NCBI RefSeq assembly: GCF_013294025.1
Contig: NZ_JABSNL010000006.1
Coordinates: 124,001-188,000 of the forward strand
DNA length: 64,000 nt
From: Flavobacterium aeripolare
GTDB taxonomy: Bacteria; Bacteroidota; Bacteroidia; Flavobacteriales; Flavobacteriaceae
Reading direction: 5' to 3'
Positions 16,045-25,541 of the stretch are shown piece after piece (the first letter of the stretch is position 1; each line of letters opens with the position of its first letter). Below the pieces are notes generated by a model. The model was not told the origin of the DNA. It made no database searches and saw nothing but the letters and a program-made list of their open reading frames with translations. A program made the position numbers and the translations under genes.

Positions 16045-18030
16045 ATGAGCACAAGTTCAAACAATCATAACAACGCAATTACAAATAACTCTGAAAGTCC
16101 TTTTGTAAAATTGAAAAGTATCAATTTTGGTGACTGCAAATGGGATACCGGATTCTGGGCTGATAAAGTAAAAACGGCCGAAGATCACATGCTTCCTTAC
16201 ATGGGCGATTTATTGTGTGGAGATATTGGTCATGGTTTAAATAATTTTAAAATTGCTGCAGGTGAAAAAGAGGGAGAGCACAAAGGGTTCTACTGGCATG
16301 ATGGTGATTTTTATAAATTTATGGAGGCCAAAACCTATATCTATGGCTTAACAAAAAATGAGTCTATCTTAAAAGAATTGGACGAGTACATTGCTGTTAT
16401 AGGTAGAGCTCAAGAGGAGGATGGTTACATTCATACTCATATCCAAATCACAGAAGGGGCAGACCGTTTTGAAAATAGAAAATACCACGAAATGTATAAT
16501 TGTGGGCATTTATTTATAGCAGGTACAGTGCACTATCGCATTACAGGACAACGCAATTTTCTTGATATAGCGGTGAAAATGGCCAACTTACTATGTGCGT
16601 ATTTTATGCCTGATACAAAGCATTATCAACGTTTTGGTTTCAACCAAACGCAAATAATGGGCTTGGTGGAATTGTTTAGAACGACACGAGATGAAAAATA
16701 CTTAAAGCTAGCAGAAAAGTTTATAAACCGTCGAGGGACTTATGAAATAAAACACGATTCTACAACTGAGGGATATCCTATAGGGGATATGGTGCAAGAA
16801 AGAACGCCTCTGAGAGAATCTAAAGAAGCAGTAGGGCATGCAGTTTTAGCTTTGTACTATTACGCAGGTGCTGCTGATGTTTATGCCGAAACAGGTGAAC
16901 AAGCCTTGATAGATGCATTAGACGGCTTGTGGGAGAATGTTACAGGCAAAAAGATGTACGTAACAGGAGCAGTTGGTCAAGCCCATTTTGGTGCTTCGAC
17001 TAATTTAGATATGATTCAAGAAGGTTTTATAGACGCCTACATGATGCCTAATATGACTGCCTATAATGAGACTTGTGCTAACTTGTGCAATGCTATGTTT
17101 AGCAGTAGAATGATGGCTATAAAAGAGGAATCTAAATATGCAGATATTATAGAACTTGTACTGTACAACAGTGGATTATCTGGAATTAGTATTGAAGGAA
17201 AAGATTATTTTTATTCTAATCCGTTGCGTATGGTCAACAATTCTAGGGATTATGAATCTCATGCTGATGTTACTGAGAGCCCAGTACGACAACCTTATAT
17301 TGAGTGTTTTTGTTGTCCTCCTAACTTAGTAAGGACCATTTGTAAAAGTTCAGGATGGGCTTATAATTTATCTGAAAATGGTGTGGCAGTAGTGTTGTTT
17401 GGTGGGAATACCTTAGATACTAATTTGCTAGATGGTTCGGCAATTAAATTATCACAAGACACAGACTATCCTTGGAAAGGTATCGTTAAAATTACCGTTG
17501 AAGAATGTAAGAATGATGCTTTTGATATTAAAGTTAGAATTCCTAATTGGGCTATTGGTAGTAGTTTGACTGTTAACGGAGAAGCGGTTACTACGACCAT
17601 CAATCCAGGTAATTTTGCTACGATTACTAGAGCCTGGAAAGCGGGTGATGTTATCATTTTAGACATGCCTATGGAGGTTACTTTAATCGAAGGTCACAAT
17701 AGAATTGAAGAAGTTAGAAATCAAGTAGCGGTTAAAAGAGGCCCTATTGTATACTGTTTAGAAACACCAGATTTACCTGGAGGCGTTTCAATATTAGATG
17801 TGTATTTTGATGGTAACGGTCCTAAAGAGGCTGTACATAAAGAGGATTTTCTTGGTGGCATAACTGTTGTCGAAGCGCCACTCTTAATTAGAGCAGCAAA
17901 GACAGATGATATGTATCAAACAGTTAATAAGCCAGCATTTCAATCGTATAAGGCGCAACTAGTTCCTTACTATGCTTGGAGCAATAGAGGACAGGCAGAG
18001 ATGACTGTTTTTCTACCTGTTGTTTGGTAA
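16045..18030 (+). CDS. GH127 enzyme, predicted alpha-1,3-(3,6-anhydro)-D-galactosidase
   Basis: A 661-residue GH127-type protein. The zinc/cysteine site is complete: E342 and C344 in NETC, and C423-C424 in ECFCCPPN, matching Glu338, Cys340, Cys417 and Cys418 of the bifidobacterial beta-arabinofuranosidase HypBA1 as I recall them. The cysteine is the nucleophile in that family. In Zobellia carrageenan catabolism, GH127 members release 3,6-anhydro-D-galactose from the non-reducing end of neocarrabiose oligosaccharides. The start region (MSTSSNNHNNAITNNSESP) is not a signal peptide, so the enzyme should be cytoplasmic, next to the dehydrogenase that uses its product. It is the last gene of the run and ends at a strong terminator. 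L-arabinofuranosidase activity is the family alternative. Confidence 0.85.
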   Translation: MSTSSNNHNNAITNNSESPFVKLKSINFGDCKWDTGFWADKVKTAEDHMLPYMGDLLCGDIGHGLNNFKIAAGEKEGEHKGFYWHDGDFYKFMEAKTYIYGLTKNESILKELDEYIAVIGRAQEEDGYIHTHIQITEGADRFENRKYHEMYNCGHLFIAGTVHYRITGQRNFLDIAVKMANLLCAYFMPDTKHYQRFGFNQTQIMGLVELFRTTRDEKYLKLAEKFINRRGTYEIKHDSTTEGYPIGDMVQERTPLRESKEAVGHAVLALYYYAGAADVYAETGEQALIDALDGLWENVTGKKMYVTGAVGQAHFGASTNLDMIQEGFIDAYMMPNMTAYNETCANLCNAMFSSRMMAIKEESKYADIIELVLYNSGLSGISIEGKDYFYSNPLRMVNNSRDYESHADVTESPVRQPYIECFCCPPNLVRTICKSSGWAYNLSENGVAVVLFGGNTLDTNLLDGSAIKLSQDTDYPWKGIVKITVEECKNDAFDIKVRIPNWAIGSSLTVNGEAVTTTINPGNFATITRAWKAGDVIILDMPMEVTLIEGHNRIEEVRNQVAVKRGPIVYCLETPDLPGGVSILDVYFDGNGPKEAVHKEDFLGGITVVEAPLLIRAAKTDDMYQTVNKPAFQSYKAQLVPYYAWSNRGQAEMTVFLPVVW

Positions 18031-18047
18031 TAATAAAGCAAATTAAC

Positions 18048-18100
18048 AAAGCCGAAAACTAAAACGTTACTTTTTCTAACGTCCAGTTTTCGGTTTTTTT
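18048..18100. terminator. Long hairpin terminator between convergent genes
   Basis: CCGAAAACT (18052-18060) pairs with AGTTTTCGG (18085-18093), and an inner ACGTTA/TAACGT stem extends it. A T run follows on the plus strand. The structure overlaps the last codons of the minus-strand propeller gene, so it serves both converging genes. Confidence 0.8.
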
Positions 18101-19009
18101 ATTGGACCAATCTTGATTTATTGCATAGTACGTGTTGGGAGCAACTTGGGCAATTGTGGTACTTTTATTTATTTTTTTCGAATGGACAACTGTCGCCGAA
18201 ATCCAATTATCAGTACTAATTAACTCTCTGACATAATAGTCTTTGTTTTGATCTGCAGCAAATGATACTCCTACAATGTTGTTTTTTTCATTTAATAGCA
18301 TACCATCAAATCCTTCAAATTCTTTTAGTTCGATAATCGTAGCTTCTTCTGGATTTGATAACGGTATTTTTACTAGTTGTGAATGAGCATTGCTATAACT
18401 TACCAGTAAATAGCCATCTGGATGCGCTACAATTCCGTTAGGTTTTGAAAAGCCTTCTTTTTCGAAAAAAATAGTGGGTTGGAGATTACTATTAACTTTA
18501 TAAATCACATCCTCTAAGCGACCTGTTACATAAATATCACTCGATAAACTCACAGCTACATCATTTACTTGATGGCTCATCTTGTTAGTTAATAAAGGAG
18601 TTAGTGCAATAGAATGCTGCAAGTTTCCACTAATGAGATTATATATGGCTAGATTTCCTGATAATTTATCGTTTTCACAGGCTAGTAAACGGTTGTTCTT
18701 AAAATCTACTTCCAGACCAAAACTGGACATACTTGAACCCGTACTAGTATTCGAAAATACCGTAGCAATACCATTTAAACTTACTGCTACAATTTTTGGC
18801 TCTTTGTTTATCGCACTTAGATAAAAGTTGTTTTTACTATAGTCAAATGCAATTCCCTCTGGATTTTGACCAGCTGCATTAAATGTTATTTGGTTAGGAT
18901 AGCTATTTGTTTTTTTCTTGTATACACTATCAGTTTGCTTTAGTTTACATGAAACGGGCAATAGAATTAAAGGAATGGCAATCGAAAATAGTAGTTTAGA
19001 TTTAAGCAT
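18059..19009 (-). CDS. Lipoprotein with SMP-30/NHL-like beta-propeller
   Basis: A 316-residue lipoprotein (lipobox LPVSC). Repeats such as NPEGIAFDYSKNNFYLSA, VNDVAVSLSSDIYVTG and KPNGIVAHPDGYLLVSY are typical of six-bladed propellers of the SMP-30/gluconolactonase/NHL type. Most such proteins are lactonases or binding proteins; a lactonase acting on an anhydro-galactonolactone is imaginable, but catalytic metal ligands cannot be confidently placed. It is transcribed opposite to its neighbours and has its own upstream region, which it shares with the sulfatase gene at 19299. The gene is the least clearly linked member of this part of the locus. Confidence 0.7.
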   Translation of the reverse strand: MLKSKLLFSIAIPLILLPVSCKLKQTDSVYKKKTNSYPNQITFNAAGQNPEGIAFDYSKNNFYLSAINKEPKIVAVSLNGIATVFSNTSTGSSMSSFGLEVDFKNNRLLACENDKLSGNLAIYNLISGNLQHSIALTPLLTNKMSHQVNDVAVSLSSDIYVTGRLEDVIYKVNSNLQPTIFFEKEGFSKPNGIVAHPDGYLLVSYSNAHSQLVKIPLSNPEEATIIELKEFEGFDGMLLNEKNNIVGVSFAADQNKDYYVRELISTDNWISATVVHSKKINKSTTIAQVAPNTYYAINQDWSNKKTENWTLEKVTF

Positions 19010-19166
19010 AATTGGTCGTTTATGTTAGTATTAGAATGAGTTATAAAGAAACTGCAAAATGGCTAATATTTTGCGGTAGAAATTATCCAAGACTTACTGA
19101 CTATTAACGATTTCAAAATAATTCAGGCTAAAAAAAACACATTTTAATTTTTTATTTGCCAAATAA

Positions 19167-19232
19167 GGTTAAAATCGAATACTTATATGATAAAATGACC
19201 TTTATTAAATCAAATGTTTTTGCGTCAATTTG
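19167..19232 (+). promoter_or_regulatory. Degenerate direct-repeat operator plus -7 box of a sulfatase gene
   Basis: GGTTAA at 19167-19172 and TGATAA at 19188-19193 deviate from RGRTAA at one position each but keep the 21-bp period. Exactly 31 bp later comes TCAATTTG (19225-19232), one mismatch from TAnnTTTG. The fixed geometry supports the site despite the weaker half-sites. Confidence 0.5.
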
Positions 19233-19298
19233 TAAAGCAACAGTAGTTAAATAATGTTAGTTAGGCTGGTGTTACTAAAAATAAATAAAAACAATGCT

Positions 19299-20741
19299 AT
19301 GAAAAAAATAGTACTACTACTTACAATTGTTGGTTTCCAAATGACTGTCAATGCTCAAAAGAAACCCAATATTGTATTCTTATTTTGTGATGATGCTGGT
19401 TATGCTGATTTTGGTTTTCAAGGCAGTAAGATTATGAAAACACCCAACTTAGATAAACTGGCAAAGCGTGGGGTAAAATTCACGCAAGGTTATGTTACTG
19501 ATGCCACTTGTGCGCCTTCAAGAGCAGGACTTATAACGGGTAAATACCAGCAACGTTTTGGTTATGAAGAAATCAATGTACCAGGTTATATGAGTGAAAG
19601 TTCAAAGTTTCTTGGTGATGATATGGGGTTACCATTAGATCAAGTAACAATGGCTGATTATCTTAAAAAGCTAGGTTACACTAGTGCTATGATTGGAAAA
19701 TGGCATTTAGGGGATGCAGATCGCTTTCATCCATTAAAAAGAGGTTTTGATGAATTTTATGGTTTTAGAGGTGGTGACCGTAGCTACTATGCTTACAAAG
19801 GAGACTTAAAAGGGAACAACTTAGATAAGAGAATGGAGAATGGTTTTGGGAATTTTGAAGAACCTGATGGTTATGCCACAGATGTTTTTGGAGAGAAAGC
19901 AGTTTCTTTTATCGAAAGAAATCAAGACAAGCCATTTTTTCTTTACTTAGCTTTTAACGCGGTGCATACGCCTGTTGAAGCAACTGCTGAAGATTTAAAA
20001 CAATTTCCAGAGCTAGTAGGGGTACGTCAAGAAGTTGCTGCGATGACCCTAGCTTTAGATAGAGCGTGTGGTAAAGTGCTAGATAAATTAAAAGAATTAG
20101 GCTTAGATGAAAATACGATTGTAGTTTTCTCAAATGATAATGGCGGACCTACAGATAATAATGCTTCTATAAATTTACCATTGAGTGGTACAAAATCCAA
20201 TCATTTAGAAGGCGGTTTGAGAGTGCCGTTTTTAGTGAGTTGGCCAGCGCAATTAAAGGCAAACCAAGTATATAACTACCCGGTAAGCACGTTAGATTTA
20301 TTGCCTACTTTTTACGTTGCAGGAGGAGGAAATAGCGCAGATTTGAAAGACATTGATGGGGTAAATCTTGTACCGTATTTAAAAGGAGAGGAAACACAAA
20401 GACCACATGAAACAATGTTTTGGAAAAAAGAAAATCGTGCTGTTTATAGAGAGAACGATTGGAAACTAATTCGTTTTCCTGATAGACCAGCAGAGCTGTA
20501 TGACTTGACAAAAGATATCTCTGAGCAAAACGATTTAGCTACAAAATATCCTGAACGAGTTAGAAAGATGTACAAACAACTTTTTAGTTGGGAATTGACC
20601 TTAGAGCGACCTTTGTGGATGCTTAAAAGAAAATTTGAAAAGTATGATATTGATCGAATGGACCGTTATAGAAGTCCAGAGTTAGTTAAAAAGGAAATGA
20701 AGTTAATGAGTGATCCTTCGTATTTTGGAAAAACCCATTAA
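19299..20741 (+). CDS. S1-family sulfatase
   Basis: A 480-residue exported sulfatase. The ATG at 19299 gives a normal signal peptide ([20 protein letters not shown]) and follows an A-rich leader; an in-frame ATG at 19254 would place 15 charged residues before the signal and is disfavoured. The activation motif is C71-A-P-S-R, with C71 converted to formylglycine. The metal-binding pair DD is in LFCDDAGY, and GKWHLGD and NDNGG complete the family signatures. The set of S1 enzymes here suggests galactose-4- or anhydrogalactose-2-sulfatase roles (S1_19/S1_7 classes in known carrageenan systems), but the exact class cannot be assigned by eye. It has its own operator and terminator. Confidence 0.9.
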   Translation: MKKIVLLLTIVGFQMTVNAQKKPNIVFLFCDDAGYADFGFQGSKIMKTPNLDKLAKRGVKFTQGYVTDATCAPSRAGLITGKYQQRFGYEEINVPGYMSESSKFLGDDMGLPLDQVTMADYLKKLGYTSAMIGKWHLGDADRFHPLKRGFDEFYGFRGGDRSYYAYKGDLKGNNLDKRMENGFGNFEEPDGYATDVFGEKAVSFIERNQDKPFFLYLAFNAVHTPVEATAEDLKQFPELVGVRQEVAAMTLALDRACGKVLDKLKELGLDENTIVVFSNDNGGPTDNNASINLPLSGTKSNHLEGGLRVPFLVSWPAQLKANQVYNYPVSTLDLLPTFYVAGGGNSADLKDIDGVNLVPYLKGEETQRPHETMFWKKENRAVYRENDWKLIRFPDRPAELYDLTKDISEQNDLATKYPERVRKMYKQLFSWELTLERPLWMLKRKFEKYDIDRMDRYRSPELVKKEMKLMSDPSYFGKTH

Positions 20742-20769
20742 TTAAGTTGGTTTTTTTTTATTAGTTAGT

Positions 20770-20810
20770 AAAAATCCAGTATTAGTAGTTCGCTACTGTA
20801 CTGGATTTTT
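20770..20810 (+). terminator. Terminator of the plus-strand sulfatase gene
   Basis: AAAAATCCAGTA (20770-20781) pairs with TACTGGATTTTT (20799-20810), and inside GTAG-TTCG-CTAC forms a UUCG-capped stem. The A and T runs on both sides make it potentially bidirectional. Confidence 0.85.
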
Positions 20811-21197
20811 CTATTTAAACTATGTTTTGTTTCTGTTTTTACGGCTTTTTATTATCAAAGATGTTCAGGTTATCTAGATTTGCATAGAATAATTACAATT
20901 AATCGGCTTGAATTTTCAACAACCATTTGGCTGTTTTTTTGTTTTCGAAATGAGTAATAACGCGCTATTTTAATAAGGTAGAGGTAGCGCTATGATTCAA
21001 GCTAAGAATTAAGTTTTAATAGTGTCAAGAAAGTGTCGTTATTGATTATTGCTGCTGTTATGCTTGAATGTATTCGCTTCACAGAAAAATGTTTAATTGA
21101 TACTAGTTTAGTTGAGATAACTAGCTAGCAGTATTACACTACCGTTCATCAGTGAATTCAGCCGTACCTATTATAAAATTAAATCAGTAATCTACCC

Positions 21198-21238
21198 AAA
21201 AAAAAATCCAGCAATAGAAAGTCTTTCTACGCTGGATT
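21198..21238 (-). terminator. Terminator of the minus-strand sulfatase gene
   Basis: AATCCAGC (21205-21212) pairs with GCTGGATT (21231-21238), with a perfect inner TAGAAAG/CTTTCTA stem. On the minus strand the stem is followed by a T run (A run at 21198-21206). Confidence 0.8.
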
Positions 21239-21259
21239 CTTCAATACTATCTTAATAAA

Positions 21260-22885
21260 TTACGACTGCTTTTTATTAGATAAAGCTATTAATTCTTTTA
21301 CAATTTTTGGATTTTGCTTTGCGATATTTACCGTTTCATTTGGATCTTTTACGTGATCGTATAATTCTACGTATAATGGCGTATCGTTGGGTTTTCTTCT
21401 ATCTTTCCAAACAACAATTCTATAATTATCTGTTCGCATTGCGTAGCCCATTACAAATTGTTCAAATGTTTTTCGATCCCACTTGTCACCCATTTGAGCC
21501 TCTATTTTTGCTTCTATTTTTTCGATTAGCGGCATGAAGAAAGTAGTTCTAAACGGCGGTGTAAATGGACGCGCTGCCCATTCACGCAAAGCTGGTGTTG
21601 GAAATACGCTAAATGCAGGTTTTGATGATTTTGCAGCAGGATTTTTCAAAAACGGAACTAAACTTTGACCCTCTAAATGTGCCGGTTTATTGATGCCCGC
21701 TAATTCACATAAAGTAGGATATAAATCAATTAGCTCAACGGTAGCATCTGATTGATGGCCTTTGGATTTGCTCGTTACACCAGGTGCAGAAATTATAAAC
21801 GGTACGCGAGTGGCAATCTCATAGTTGGTTGCTTTCCCCCAATATCCCATTTCTCCCAAATTAAATCCGTGGTCAGACCATAATACGATCACAGTATTGT
21901 CATACTCGCCAGAATCTTTCAAGGCTTGGATCATTTTTCCTAATTGAGCGTCTATATAACTGATACACGCATAGTAACCATGTTTTAGTTTCCTCTGTAA
22001 TTCAGGGCTAAATTCACCCGTTTTAGGCATGTCTGCTGAAACGCGTAGCTCTAAGGATTCTGATAGCGCCATACTTGCACCATCAATAGGAGGGCTAACT
22101 TGAGTCGCAATTGGAATTTTTGATTCGTCATACAGGTCCCAGTATTTTTTTGGAGCAATCCAATCAAGGTGTGGTTTTTTAAATCCTAGTGCAAGAAACC
22201 AAGGTTTGTCCCCCTTTTTAACCATGTCATTTAACGTTGCAATTGCAGACAAGGTGTTGTATCCATCATCATAGGTTTCGTCTGGTACATCAGCAGATTC
22301 TAAGGCAGGACCTTTATCTAGCCAATTCTCACGAATAAGTTTGGCGCCATATTTAGCTTCTAATTCTTCTTTATTTTTTGCATACATCTCTTGGCTTGCC
22401 GCAAGCGCATATCCTCCAGATATCTTAGGTACATTATCACCCACTTGTACCTTCACCGGTTTTCTACTCCAAGACATTTCATCATCTGTAAACCCAGGGT
22501 GAAATACTTTTCCTGTAAAGACAGTTTCATAACCGTTTTCCTTAAAGTGCTGTGGGATCGTCACAATGCTTGGTACATTTTCTCTAAAATCTTGAAACAA
22601 GTCAATTACATTTATAGTCTCATTGCGTGCTCCAGTCATGACACTAGCACGTGAAGGACCACAAATAGCCTCTTGACAATACGCACGGTTAAATTGTACT
22701 CCGTTTTGAGACAAAGCATCGATATTAGGAGATTTTACAATTTCTGAGCCATAGGTTCCTAACTCTGCGCGCAGGTCATCAACTGCAATGAATAAGATAT
22801 TGGGTTGTTTCTTTTTCTGCGAAAAAGCACTGTAGGAACTAAGTACTGCTAGTAGTAAAAGTGGGAGTAGTTGTTTTGTTTTCAT
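21260..22885 (-). CDS. S1-family sulfatase (iduronate-2-sulfatase-like)
   Basis: A 541-residue exported sulfatase (signal ends SAFSQ). The formylglycine motif is C75-G-P-S-R, preceded by AVDDLRAELGTYG, a signature of the iduronate-2-sulfatase-like branch (S1_7 in SulfAtlas terms as I recall). GKVFHPG replaces the more common GKWHLG, and WSDHGFNLGEMGYWGK is typical of the same branch. In Zobellia an S1_7 enzyme acts on iota-carrageenan, so 2-O-desulfation of anhydrogalactose or 4-O-desulfation is plausible. It is transcribed alone on the minus strand from a perfect operator repeat. Confidence 0.9.
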   Translation of the reverse strand: MKTKQLLPLLLLAVLSSYSAFSQKKKQPNILFIAVDDLRAELGTYGSEIVKSPNIDALSQNGVQFNRAYCQEAICGPSRASVMTGARNETINVIDLFQDFRENVPSIVTIPQHFKENGYETVFTGKVFHPGFTDDEMSWSRKPVKVQVGDNVPKISGGYALAASQEMYAKNKEELEAKYGAKLIRENWLDKGPALESADVPDETYDDGYNTLSAIATLNDMVKKGDKPWFLALGFKKPHLDWIAPKKYWDLYDESKIPIATQVSPPIDGASMALSESLELRVSADMPKTGEFSPELQRKLKHGYYACISYIDAQLGKMIQALKDSGEYDNTVIVLWSDHGFNLGEMGYWGKATNYEIATRVPFIISAPGVTSKSKGHQSDATVELIDLYPTLCELAGINKPAHLEGQSLVPFLKNPAAKSSKPAFSVFPTPALREWAARPFTPPFRTTFFMPLIEKIEAKIEAQMGDKWDRKTFEQFVMGYAMRTDNYRIVVWKDRRKPNDTPLYVELYDHVKDPNETVNIAKQNPKIVKELIALSNKKQS

Positions 22886-22938
22886 CGAATAAAAGTTAGC
22901 TAAAGTAAATTACGTTTTTAGTTTAATAGATCGAATTA

Positions 22939-23004
22939 CAAATAAGGAAAATATGTCAGTTATTTTAATCATTAAGATTACCCTTTGCTATAAAGATTTT
23001 ACCC
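22939..23004 (-). promoter_or_regulatory. Direct-repeat operator plus -7 box of the minus-strand sulfatase
   Basis: Read on the minus strand: GGGTAA (23004-22999), 15 bp, GGGTAA (22983-22978), 31 bp, then CTTATTTG (22946-22939), which keeps TTTG of the -7 consensus. Both half-sites are perfect. The site lies in a divergent region and could also affect the plus-strand gene at 23167, though no -7 box fits that direction. Confidence 0.65.
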
Positions 23005-23166
23005 GAAAATTACTTTAAAATTTAACATATCCAAAAAAAAAGCATTTTAAAATAGATAATATGATAGTAATGAGAGGTAAATTTAAGAACTCTTTAATAG
23101 CATAAATGTTTTTACTTAGCGAATTACAGTAGTACCAATTTAAAAAGTAAAACTAGTTTAATATAA

Positions 23167-25449
23167 ATGAAGACAAATAAAAAAAATGTACTTTTTGGCG
23201 TTTTGATGGTTTTAGCAACCAATGTACAAGCGCAAACGTCAGAAATAAATGTAACTTCTAAAATAGCAAATTTACAAACGCTGATTCACGACCTAGAGGG
23301 TAGAAAAATTGATTCTTACAAAGAAAAGATGACGGTACGTGTTGCCGAAGTATTTTTAAAATATGCTCGCTGGGATGAGAAAAACGTTGCTTTTAATCAA
23401 GATGCCTTCAAAATGGTTAACATTTACAAGGATCAAGCTGGAAAACTAGCTCAAGAACTACCTGAATTTGAAAGGAAAGACATCCTAACAATGCTTGATG
23501 CATCAATAAATACCGCAACACAGCTCAAAGAAGGAAAAATTAGTAGAAAGCCATATCATGAAATAGATTGGTCTAAAATTGTCGTTAAGCAAGATCAATT
23601 ACTATATAATGATAGACCTGTGTTTCTATCTGATTACACATGGAAACCAGAAACGAAGGAACTAACAGACTATTTTGGACAGCTAGACGGCTACCTTTTA
23701 AGTCCGATGCAATTAGCCGATCAAACAGGAGAATTAGTAGCTAAAACAAAGAAAGAGTTACAAGAAAAAGCTTCTGGAAATGCAGGATTTATTTTTATTG
23801 CAAACAATAATGTGCCGCAATGGACGGCAAAAGCTTACGGGGATCAATTTAATAAAATCATAGGAAAACCATTTACAGCTTATGACATTGATAATCCTGG
23901 CGCTAGAAACATGATGAGTGATTTGTTTGCAAAGACGGTTCCGTTTATAGCAGCTAAAAACTACTCGCAACTAGGCTACATGCTGATAAACGAGCCGCGC
24001 TGGGCAAATTATACAAACGGAAAGAAGAAAGTATATTTTAGATCAGATGTGTCTAAATACACTATTGATAAATTCATCACCTGGCTTAAAGACAAACATG
24101 ATTCTATTGCAGCGTTAAATGCACTATGGGGAACCAATTTTTCAAACTTTGATGCAGTTGCCACTGCTGTACCAATTGATATTTCGACAATGGGAACAGC
24201 AAAATGGTACGATTGGACCACCTTTAATCAAGAGCGTGTTACACAATGGATCGCGTTTTTAAAAGCTGAAATTATTAAATATGACCCGGCAGCAAAAGTA
24301 CATTTGAAAATAATGCCTTCTATTTTTACGAATAATGATGCTGATAGTGGTATCGATTTTGAGGCTTTGACTACCTTAAGTGGTATCAACGGTAATGATG
24401 TTGCAGCGCATTACAATAATACAAGAGAAACTGCCGACTGGCAAGCTGATTACGTATTAGGTTGGCGAGAACTGTTTATGGGGTATGACTTTCTAAAATC
24501 AATACAGCCTGACCAAATTAATTTTAATTCAGAAAGTCACTTAATAACAACAAACCACGCTAGGGATTTATACATGAATCCCAAATATGTTAGAGCGGTA
24601 ACCTGGGCGGCACATACATTAGGATTAAATGCTACGCAAACTTGGTACTGGCCCAGAGCAGAGGATGGTTCTTTCAAGAAGAAATTGACAAATGCTTATG
24701 CGGGTTCGCTTAATCAACAGCCTAGAGTGACTCAAGAGCTAGAGAGCACGATGATAGATTTGAATACTTTTAGTGAAGAGATCACGGCAATGCAGGAGCA
24801 ACGCAAACCAATTAGAGTTTTTTATTCTAAAACTACAGCAAATCAAAAGGCTGCTTATATGGATGATCTTTTTAAGCTGTACGAGAGTTTAAATTTTGAA
24901 GGCTTGCCTTTAGGTTTTGCTACAAGTAACAGTATCCAGCGAATTGATAGTAAAAATTGGGATGTTATCGCAATTTATAAAACAGAGAAAGTGACTCAAG
25001 CGGAGTTTGATGCAGTACAAAGCTATTTGAACAAGGGAGGGAAAGTACTTATTGACGATGTAAGTTTTAAATCAGATGAATATGGGCGTCCTTTAAAGCC
25101 ACTAGTGAAGGCGGCAGGTACGTTACAAATTGTTTCTGTTGCAGAGAATATGAAAAAGTCAGCACTCGAAATAGTACAAAATCTTGACCATATGCCTAAG
25201 GTAACTGTTGAAGAAGTTGTTATAGGAGCTAAGAAAAAATGTACTTGGAGAAGCGTTACAGCTAAGGACGGCCGTCAGGTCTTATCGGTTATTAATTTGG
25301 GAAAGGAAGCGATACAGATAAAATTTAAAATGACTAATTCAACACATGGAGTTGTATGTACTGATTTGATTAATGGAGTAGCAGTTGCTGCAACACCACT
25401 ATTAAAACCGTACGAAGTGTACTTTGTATCGGTCTCTGAGCAAAAGTAA
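23167..25449 (+). CDS. GH-A clan exo-enzyme, GH167/GH42-like
   Basis: A 760-residue exported protein (signal ends NVQAQ). A central TIM-barrel part carries INEPRW, with E276 as probable acid/base, and NFNSESH, with E456 as candidate nucleophile. This is followed by a Rossmann-like segment with DVIAIYKTEKVTQ and GGKVLIDD that resembles the trimerisation domain of GH42 beta-galactosidases, and a small C-terminal beta domain. Such an architecture is shared by GH42 and by GH167, the family reported to cleave neocarrabiose units from beta-carrageenan ends. In this locus it would be an exo-acting beta-galactosidase or beta-neocarrabiosidase in the periplasm. The N-terminal 100 residues are helical. 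The family number is an inference; GH-A membership is more certain. Confidence 0.7.
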   Translation: MKTNKKNVLFGVLMVLATNVQAQTSEINVTSKIANLQTLIHDLEGRKIDSYKEKMTVRVAEVFLKYARWDEKNVAFNQDAFKMVNIYKDQAGKLAQELPEFERKDILTMLDASINTATQLKEGKISRKPYHEIDWSKIVVKQDQLLYNDRPVFLSDYTWKPETKELTDYFGQLDGYLLSPMQLADQTGELVAKTKKELQEKASGNAGFIFIANNNVPQWTAKAYGDQFNKIIGKPFTAYDIDNPGARNMMSDLFAKTVPFIAAKNYSQLGYMLINEPRWANYTNGKKKVYFRSDVSKYTIDKFITWLKDKHDSIAALNALWGTNFSNFDAVATAVPIDISTMGTAKWYDWTTFNQERVTQWIAFLKAEIIKYDPAAKVHLKIMPSIFTNNDADSGIDFEALTTLSGINGNDVAAHYNNTRETADWQADYVLGWRELFMGYDFLKSIQPDQINFNSESHLITTNHARDLYMNPKYVRAVTWAAHTLGLNATQTWYWPRAEDGSFKKKLTNAYAGSLNQQPRVTQELESTMIDLNTFSEEITAMQEQRKPIRVFYSKTTANQKAAYMDDLFKLYESLNFEGLPLGFATSNSIQRIDSKNWDVIAIYKTEKVTQAEFDAVQSYLNKGGKVLIDDVSFKSDEYGRPLKPLVKAAGTLQIVSVAENMKKSALEIVQNLDHMPKVTVEEVVIGAKKKCTWRSVTAKDGRQVLSVINLGKEAIQIKFKMTNSTHGVVCTDLINGVAVAATPLLKPYEVYFVSVSEQK

Positions 25450-25541
25450 AAAAGCGCACGCTTACCGTTGAAACATTTAGTTTGAGAATATAATGCCTTT
25501 GAAAAAGAGGTCTCTTTTGAAACTATTAAAATAATTTAGGA

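Larger units (their letters stand above)
20742..21259. other. Intergenic region between convergent sulfatase genes
   Basis: Two hairpin terminators sit at its ends (20770-20810 and 21198-21238). The roughly 390 bases between them contain no supported gene, repeat or RNA. Confidence 0.5.

Noticed and set aside
18582..18824. 80-codon plus-strand frame inside the propeller lipoprotein gene
   Set aside because: Shadow of the minus-strand gene, which has a clear lipobox and propeller repeats.
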